Part shown: positions 59,525-64,000 of the stretch, piece after piece
Layout of the letters: each line of letters opens with the position of its first letter
Position numbering within the stretch: the first letter of the stretch is position 1
Assembly (NCBI RefSeq): GCF_050750585.1
Contig: NZ_JBOJLM010000007.1
Coordinates: 177,104-241,103 of the forward strand
DNA: 64,000 nucleotides
Reading direction: 5' to 3'
From: Salinimicrobium sp050750585
GTDB taxonomy: Bacteria > Bacteroidota > Bacteroidia > Flavobacteriales > Flavobacteriaceae
Notes under the pieces: model-generated
Database searches by the model: none
What the model was told of the DNA's origin: nothing
The model's input: only the letters and a program-made list of their open reading frames with translations
Program-made: the position numbers and the translations under genes

Positions 59525-60349
59525 ATGAAGCAGTATCACGACCTTATAAAACATGTCCTGGAAAACGGAAATGAAAAAGGAGACCGCACCGGCACCGGCA
59601 CCAAAAGCGTGTTTGGATACCAGATGCGGTTTGATTTAAGTGAGGGTTTCCCCATGGTTACCACAAAAAAGCTCCATCTAAAATCTATTATTAACGAGTT
59701 GCTTTGGTTCCTCAACGGCGATACCAACATTAAATATTTACAGGAAAACGGAGTGCGTATCTGGAACGAATGGGCCGACGAGAACGGCGATTTGGGTCCG
59801 GTATACGGTCATCAATGGCGCAACTGGAACAGTGAAGATATCGATCAAATAAAGGAGGTGGTAGAAACATTGAAGACCAGTCCCAACAGCCGACGCATGT
59901 TGGTAACTGCCTGGAACCCTTCGGTACTGCCCGATACCTCAAAATCTTTTTCAGAAAATGTAGCGAATGGAAAAGCCGCACTTCCACCCTGCCATGCTTT
60001 TTTTCAATTCTACGTTGCTAACGGCAAATTATCCTGTCAACTCTACCAGCGAAGTGCAGATATTTTTCTGGGGGTACCTTTTAATATTGCTTCCTATGCC
60101 CTGCTCACTATGATGATTGCGCAGGTATGTGGTTATGAAGCAGGAGATTTTATTCACACTTTTGGTGACGCTCATATTTACAACAACCACATGGAGCAGG
60201 TAAACCTGCAGCTGTCGCGGGATGTGAGGCCTTTGCCAGTCATGAAACTGAATCCTGAGGTGAAAAATATTTTTGATTTTAAGTTTGAAGATTTTAAATT
60301 GGAAAATTATGATCCGCATCCGGCTATAAAAGGGCAGGTAGCGGTTTAA
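59525..60349 (+). CDS. thyA: Thymidylate synthase
   Basis: 274 aa. DRTGTGTKSVFGYQMRFDLSEGFPMVTTKK is the phosphate/dUMP region; ALPPCHAFFQFYV near residue 155 holds the catalytic Cys, and QRSADIFLGVPFNIASYALL, HTFGDAHIYNNHMEQ complete the active site. It methylates dUMP with methylene-THF. The ThyA (not ThyX) form. Confidence 0.96.
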   Translation: MKQYHDLIKHVLENGNEKGDRTGTGTKSVFGYQMRFDLSEGFPMVTTKKLHLKSIINELLWFLNGDTNIKYLQENGVRIWNEWADENGDLGPVYGHQWRNWNSEDIDQIKEVVETLKTSPNSRRMLVTAWNPSVLPDTSKSFSENVANGKAALPPCHAFFQFYVANGKLSCQLYQRSADIFLGVPFNIASYALLTMMIAQVCGYEAGDFIHTFGDAHIYNNHMEQVNLQLSRDVRPLPVMKLNPEVKNIFDFKFEDFKLENYDPHPAIKGQVAV

Positions 60350-60380
60350 TTTTTGTCCAATTTTAAATTTTTTAAGCATT

Positions 60381-60755
60381 ATGAAGAAGTTATTAGTTAT
60401 TGCATGTTTTTTCTTTGGAGGAATAGCAGGTGCCCAGGCACAACAAACCTCACCAGTTTGGCCGGGCTGTGAAGACGATGAAGATAAATCGGAGTGTTTT
60501 AACGAAAAACTAAATGCCCACGTAAGGGAAAATTACGAATACCCCATGAAGCAGAACGCTTACGTGCGGGGAGAAGTAAAAGTATCTTTCAATATTAATG
60601 AAGAAGGGAAAGTTGTTGTGAATTCGGTTGAAGGATCGGAGCCACTGGTGAATGAAGCTGCCAGGGAAATGCTCAAAAAGATTCCAGATATGAAGCCCGG
60701 GACTTTAAACGGAGAGCCTGATTCCCGGAATTTCACCACTACCTACCGCTTCTAA
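60381..60755 (+). CDS. Secreted TonB C-terminal domain protein
   Basis: 124 aa. Signal peptide MKKLLVIACFFFGGIAGAQAQ, not a TM anchor. The remaining 100 residues have the TonB-C pattern (VRENYEYPMKQNAYVRGEVKVSFNINEEGKVVVNSVEGSEPLVNEAAREMLKKIPDMKPGTLNGEPDSRNFTTTYRF). It keeps VWPGCED with two Cys, shared by its neighbour. Being without a membrane anchor, it is not a classical energy transducer; it may bind receptors or act as an adaptor. Pair with 60772. Confidence 0.82.
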   Translation: MKKLLVIACFFFGGIAGAQAQQTSPVWPGCEDDEDKSECFNEKLNAHVRENYEYPMKQNAYVRGEVKVSFNINEEGKVVVNSVEGSEPLVNEAAREMLKKIPDMKPGTLNGEPDSRNFTTTYRF

Positions 60756-60771
60756 AAATAAGCCCCAGATC

Positions 60772-61185
60772 ATGAAAAAATTACTTTTTGTCCTTTTCCT
60801 GTTTAGCGCAGGAGCAACATTTGCCCAGGAAGGCGTAAGTGTTTCCAAAAATACGCTTACTACCAAAGAAACCCCTCCGATTTGGCCGGGTTGTGAAGAT
60901 TTTTCGGGAACTTCAAAAACCTGTTTTAAGGAGAAGCTCACCCAGCATCTCAAGGAGAATTACAAGTTCCCAAAAGATAAAGCTGGCAATTACATTCGGG
61001 GAAAGGCGATAGTTTCTTTTGTGATCAATAAAGAAGGGAAACCGGTAATTTCTAAAGTTGAAGGCGCCAAAAAGGAACTCAATGAAGAAGCAAAGAAGAT
61101 CATTCTTGCCATTCCACCGATGACGCCGGGGCAGATGGCCGGGAAACCTGTGGAGGTGAGCTATAAAGTTCCTTTTACATTCTAA
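60772..61185 (+). CDS. Secreted TonB C-terminal domain protein, paralogue of 60381
   Basis: 137 aa. Signal peptide MKKLLFVLFLFSAGATFAQ, then IWPGCEDFSGTSKTCFKEKLTQHLKENYKFPKDKAGNYIRGKAIVSFVINKEGKPVISKVEGAKKELNEEAKKIILAIPPMTPGQMAGKPVEVSYKVPFTF, related along its whole length to the gene 17 nt upstream. WPGCED and the Cys-x8/9-Cys are conserved between the two. A tandem gene duplication with its own terminator. Confidence 0.84.
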   Translation: MKKLLFVLFLFSAGATFAQEGVSVSKNTLTTKETPPIWPGCEDFSGTSKTCFKEKLTQHLKENYKFPKDKAGNYIRGKAIVSFVINKEGKPVISKVEGAKKELNEEAKKIILAIPPMTPGQMAGKPVEVSYKVPFTF

Positions 61186-61238
61186 GCCTATTCTTATTAT
61201 TCCTTTAACTAAAAGGGATACATAAAAGTTTAAATTTG

Positions 61239-61265
61239 AAGGAAACCTGCGGGTTTCCTTTTTTT
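61239..61265 (+). terminator. Terminator after the TonB-C pair
   Basis: AAGGAAACC / GGTTTCCTT stem with a 4-nt loop and six further T. Confidence 0.9.
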
Positions 61266-61305
61266 ATTCCCCAAAAAAGGTAAATACGCCGGAAATTTTT
61301 TCCTT

Positions 61306-62277
61306 ATGAATAATACCAAACCCCCGGAATTCAAAACTCAGTTTGCCGAAGATGTCTTTAAAGGCCTTACTTCATATCCTAAAAAAATTAGCTCAAAATT
61401 CCTTTATGATGAAAAGGGAGACGAGCTCTTTCAGCAGATCATGGACCTGCCCGAGTACTATCTTACGGGCAAGGAATATCAAATTCTTAAGCGCCACAGG
61501 GAAGAATTAGGAGATGAATTTGCCTCTTTAGAAGGTTTTGACCTTATAGAACTTGGTGCCGGGGATGGGAAAAAGACAAAGGTGCTGTTAAGGCACTTTG
61601 AAGAGAAGAACTATGACTATAAATACCTGCCGGTAGATATAAGCAAAAATGTACTCGAGCAGTTAAGAGGCAGCCTGCAACAGGAATTCCCTTCTGTAGA
61701 GGTAGAACCACAGCAGGGTACTTATGCCGAAGTACTCAATCGACTGGCCGATTATCGGGAGCGCAAAAAAGTGATCCTTTTCCTGGGTTCAAATATTGGG
61801 AATCTCACTCCCGAAGAAGCTGTGAACTTTCTAAAGAAGATATCCTCTGCAATGCATGAAAAAGATCTTTTCTTTATGGGGGTAGATCAAAAGAAGGACC
61901 CAAAGGTGATTCTGGATGCTTATAATGATGGCGCAGGAGTTACCGAAGCATTCAATAAAAACCTGCTCACGCGAATGAACAGGGAACTGGATGCCGAATT
62001 TGATCCTGAAGATTTTATGCACTGGCCCCTTTATGATCCCGAATCAGGAGTAGCCAAAAGCTTCCTGGTGAGCAAAAAGGAACAAACTGTAGCAATAAAT
62101 GCTCTTGATATAAAAGTGCATTTTCAAAAATGGGAGACCATACACACCGAAGTATCCCAAAAATATGACGACACCTCCATAGCCTGGCTGGCCAAAGAAG
62201 CCGGACTGGAGATTACAGGCTGTTGGGCCGACAAAGACAGCTGCTTTAAAAACTATCTTTTCAAAAGAATAAAATAA
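61306..62277 (+). CDS. egtD: L-histidine N-alpha-methyltransferase (ergothioneine EgtD type)
   Basis: 323 aa. SAM-binding motif LIELGAGDGKKTKVLLRHF near residue 80, ILFLGSNIGNLTPEEA near 160, FMGVDQKKDPKVILDAYND, and LNRELDAEFDPEDFMHWPLYD. It makes trimethylated histidine (hercynine), first step of ergothioneine. No egtB-type sulfoxide synthase lies next to it in the window. Stop and the next start share one base (TAATG). Confidence 0.88.
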   Translation: MNNTKPPEFKTQFAEDVFKGLTSYPKKISSKFLYDEKGDELFQQIMDLPEYYLTGKEYQILKRHREELGDEFASLEGFDLIELGAGDGKKTKVLLRHFEEKNYDYKYLPVDISKNVLEQLRGSLQQEFPSVEVEPQQGTYAEVLNRLADYRERKKVILFLGSNIGNLTPEEAVNFLKKISSAMHEKDLFFMGVDQKKDPKVILDAYNDGAGVTEAFNKNLLTRMNRELDAEFDPEDFMHWPLYDPESGVAKSFLVSKKEQTVAINALDIKVHFQKWETIHTEVSQKYDDTSIAWLAKEAGLEITGCWADKDSCFKNYLFKRIK

Positions 62278-62558
62278 TGAAAGCAATTTGGAATAACACC
62301 GTAATAGCCGAAAGTGATCAAACTGTTGAAGTAGAAAACAACCAGTATTTCCCCCCGGAATCTATAAATTCTGAATTCTTCAACCTGAGCGATACCCATA
62401 CAGTATGCCCATGGAAAGGCAGAGCCTCTTATTTTCACCTAAAGGTAGGAGATGAAAAAAATACCGATGCGGCCTGGTTTTATCCTCATCCAAAACCCGA
62501 AGCAACCAATATTAAGAACTACGTAGCTTTCTGGAACGGAGTGAAAATAGAAAAATAA
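62277..62558 (+). CDS. DUF427 protein
   Basis: 93 aa. MKAIWNNTVIAESDQTVEVENNQYFPPESI, WKGRASYFHLKVGDEKNTDAAWFYPHPK and VAFWNGVKI match the DUF427 family of small beta-rich proteins. Coupled to egtD by a TAATG overlap, so probably linked to hercynine or ergothioneine metabolism, but no activity is known. Confidence 0.86.
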   Translation: MKAIWNNTVIAESDQTVEVENNQYFPPESINSEFFNLSDTHTVCPWKGRASYFHLKVGDEKNTDAAWFYPHPKPEATNIKNYVAFWNGVKIEK

Positions 62559-62559
62559 A

Positions 62560-62590
62560 TTTGCCGTTTAAAAAAAATGACCTAAGTTTA
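62560..62590 (+). promoter_or_regulatory. Candidate promoter of the asnA leader transcript
   Basis: TTTG (62560-62563), 19 nt, then TAAGTTTA (62583-62590); close to the Bacteroidetes -33/-7 pattern, with A in place of the last G. It puts a start roughly 20 nt before the first leader ORF. Confidence 0.5.
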
Positions 62591-62615
62591 CCAAAATCAA
62601 AAAAGAACAATCCAG

Positions 62616-62693
62616 GTGATTTTAAATAATAACAATAATAATTTCAATAACAATCTGAATCAAATCAGATTGCGGAGAGCTATTATTGTATAA
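62616..62693 (+). CDS. First leader peptide of asnA (Asn-rich)
   Basis: 25 codons from GTG 62616 to TAA 62691-62693. Residues 4-15 read NNNNNNFNNNLN: 10 Asn in 12 codons. No in-frame ATG is available after the upstream stop, so GTG is the start. The tail (codons 19-22, TTG CGG AGA GCT) carries GCGGAGAG, a near copy of the terminator 3' arm. A ribosome stalled on the Asn run would leave it free to pair with CTTTCCGC (62720-62727). Asparagine is the product of asnA downstream. Layout is that of ribosome-mediated attenuation. Confidence 0.88.
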   Translation: MILNNNNNNFNNNLNQIRLRRAIIV

Positions 62694-62714
62694 AAAATCC
62701 CTTAAACAATATTC

Positions 62715-62749
62715 AAAGCCTTTCCGCCACCCGGAGAGGCTTTTTTTTT
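62715..62749 (+). terminator. First asnA attenuator terminator
   Basis: AAAGCCTTTCCG / CGGAGAGGCTTT stem (one U-G) with a CCACC loop, then nine T. The 5' arm segment CTTTCCGC can alternatively pair with GCGGAGAG in the first leader ORF (8 bp, one G-U). Confidence 0.9.
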
Positions 62750-62757
62750 GCAGAATT

Positions 62758-62892
62758 ATGAAACGACTTCAAAATAATAATATCAATAATAATAGTCCGC
62801 CACCCGGGGGAGAGGATCTCTGTGCTTTAAAGCCTGCCTCCTTCCCGGGGCAGGCTTTTCTATTTCTTAAACATTTAAAACAAACATTATGA
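62758..62892 (+). CDS. Second leader ORF of asnA (Asn-rich), overlapping asnA
   Basis: 44 codons from ATG 62758. Residues 6-12 read NNNINNN (six Asn). Unlike the first leader it has no stop before the terminator: it runs through the second hairpin and ends at TGA 62890-62892, overlapping the asnA ATG (62889) as ATGA. So it may also couple translation to asnA. Residues 13-20 (SPPPGGED) are encoded by CCGCCACCCGG-type sequence that recalls the first terminator loop, suggesting origin by duplication. Which way it regulates is not resolved. Confidence 0.75.
   Translation: MKRLQNNNINNNSPPPGGEDLCALKPASFPGQAFLFLKHLKQTL
62827..62859 (+). terminator. Second asnA attenuator terminator
   Basis: AAAGCCTGCC / GGCAGGCTTT stem (10 bp, two further inner pairs possible), then TTCTATTT; weaker T-run than the first. 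The upstream CCCGGGGG (62803-62810) could pair with UUCCCGGG in the loop and right arm. Confidence 0.75.
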
Positions 62893-63908
62893 AAACTATA
62901 TTACAACTATCACAAAAACTTGAAACTGAAGAAGCTGTTGACTTCGTAAAATCTGAATTTGAAAAACACCTGAAAGCACAACTTTCACTGGTAAAAATAT
63001 CGGCTCCCACCGTTGTACTTCACGGCACCGGCATCAACGACGATCTAAACGGAATTGAAAGACCCGTTGGCTTCCCTATAAAAGCTATGCAGGAGCGCCG
63101 CGCCGAAGTTGTACAATCTCTCGCAAAATGGAAAAGGTTAAGACTGCGGGAATATGAAATTGAACCCGGAATGGGAATAGTTACCGATATGAAGGCCCTG
63201 CGGCCCGATGAAGACTTAGGGCCTATCCACTCCATTTCAGTTGACCAGTGGGACTGGGAGAAAGTGATGACCCCGACAGAAAGACACCTCGATTTTTTGA
63301 AGGCACAGGTTAAAAAAATATATAGCGCTATACTCGATACACAAGCTGCTATTACCCAAAAACATCCCCTGCTCTCACAGGACCTACCAGCTGAAATCAC
63401 CTTTTTACACACTGAAGACCTGCTTAAGCAGTACCCTCACCTCACTCCGAAACAAAGAGAAGATCGTGCGGCACAAGAATACGGGGCGGTATTTCTTATT
63501 GGGATAGGTGGTTTAATGGAAAGTGGCGAAGCACACGACGGCCGGGCTCCCGATTATGATGACTGGAGCACTCCTACCTCGGCTTCTACAAAAGGTCTCA
63601 ACGGCGATATTTTAGTCTGGAATGCTGTACTGGAACAGGCTTTTGAATTGTCTTCAATGGGAATTCGGGTAGACAAAAAGACCCTGGAGCTACAACTACA
63701 GGAGAGAAAAGCCGAAGACCGTAAAAGTTTATACTACCATGACCAGCTACTTTCAGAAAAACTCCCTCAAACCATTGGTGGCGGGATAGGACAGTCAAGG
63801 CTGTGTATGTTCCTGCTTCAAAAAAGACATATTGGGGAAGTACAGGCAAGCATCTGGCCCGAAGAAATGAGACAGGAATTAAAAACCGAAGGTGTGTTTT
63901 TGCTTTAA
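62889..63908 (+). CDS. asnA: Aspartate--ammonia ligase (asparagine synthetase A)
   Basis: 339 aa, class II tRNA-synthetase fold. HGTGINDDLNGIERPVGF, LRLREYEIEPGMGIVTDM, SISVDQWDWEKVM and the motif 3-like GGGIGQSRLCMFLLQKRHIGEVQASIWP near the C-terminus are AsnA signatures. It makes asparagine from aspartate, ammonia and ATP. ATG 62889 overlaps the second leader ORF stop. Controlled by the two Asn leaders; terminator follows. Confidence 0.95.
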   Translation: MKTILQLSQKLETEEAVDFVKSEFEKHLKAQLSLVKISAPTVVLHGTGINDDLNGIERPVGFPIKAMQERRAEVVQSLAKWKRLRLREYEIEPGMGIVTDMKALRPDEDLGPIHSISVDQWDWEKVMTPTERHLDFLKAQVKKIYSAILDTQAAITQKHPLLSQDLPAEITFLHTEDLLKQYPHLTPKQREDRAAQEYGAVFLIGIGGLMESGEAHDGRAPDYDDWSTPTSASTKGLNGDILVWNAVLEQAFELSSMGIRVDKKTLELQLQERKAEDRKSLYYHDQLLSEKLPQTIGGGIGQSRLCMFLLQKRHIGEVQASIWPEEMRQELKTEGVFLL

Positions 63909-63933
63909 AAATTACAAAGACCTCAACCTTACT

Positions 63934-63968
63934 AAGACCTCACAGGTTTCAAAAACCTGTGAGGTCTT
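63934..63968 (+). terminator. Terminator of asnA
   Basis: 16-bp perfect stem AAGACCTCACAGGTTT / AAACCTGTGAGGTCTT with a 3-nt loop, belonging to the same ACCT..AGGT word family as the elements at 6.0 kb and 59.4 kb; a short T-rich tail (TTAATTAT) follows. Confidence 0.7.
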
Positions 63969-64000
63969 AATTATCGTCAATCGTTTTAAAGAGAAAGATA

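Overview
The window is chromosomal DNA of a member of the Bacteroidetes, almost certainly family Flavobacteriaceae. Pointers are the lone gliding ATPase GldA, the DUF2807/GIN-domain lipoprotein, a PP-loop/HEPN-type sulfite reductase operon, TAnnTTTG-type -7 boxes, weak ribosome binding sites, outer-membrane beta-barrel proteins with AQ-ending signal peptides, and intergenic heptamer repeats. The genus cannot be fixed from sequence alone. I saw no rRNA or tRNA gene.

Layout. 1-4942 (minus): truncated rsgA, then the aromatic amino-acid operon (DAHP synthase/chorismate mutase, prephenate dehydrogenase, aminotransferase, prephenate dehydratase) headed by a Trp/Tyr/Phe-rich leader peptide and attenuator. 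5106-8472: gldA, a GIN-domain lipoprotein with a PagL-like protein, OsmC. 8679-20236 (minus): one long sulfur operon, metY-metX-hom-metZ-rrf2-DUF2061-cysH-sulfite reductase-cobA-siroheme dehydrogenase-ferredoxin reductase, headed by two tandem Met/Cys leader peptides, each with its own terminator. 20658-33969: beta-barrel protein, metK, PAP2, stress SDR, acyl-CoA dehydrogenase, hydroxyacid dehydrogenase, UspA, zinc metalloprotease, M20 amidohydrolase. 34142-38007 (minus): an accessory island with a REP-associated (RAYT) transposase, a GIY-YIG/DUF4357 protein and a coupled SIR2-like + DUF262 pair in AT-rich DNA, a candidate defence module. 38221-50231: TolB/amidohydrolase fusion, LytTR two-component pair, small membrane proteins, deoxynucleoside kinase, App1 phosphatase, and two repeat-filled gene deserts. 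50345-59318: membrane and soluble pyrophosphatases, pdhB, etfBA, bifunctional nuclease, CNT nucleoside transporter. 59525-63908: thyA, two TonB-C proteins, egtD + DUF427, and asnA headed by tandem Asn-rich leader peptides.

Two signals run through the window. First, three amino-acid biosynthetic units are each preceded by short ORFs rich in codons for exactly the amino acid(s) made, followed by an intrinsic terminator. In four of the five leaders the tail of the leader ORF carries a copy of part of the terminator's 3' arm, so an antiterminator can form when a ribosome stalls. This is classical ribosome-mediated attenuation, used here for aromatic amino acids, for Met+Cys jointly, and for Asn. 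Second, a 19-bp odd palindrome of the type CAAAAATG-N-CATTTTTG recurs about 16 times, nearly always between genes. Two good copies flank the RAYT gene, which suggests it is the REP-like element of that transposase.
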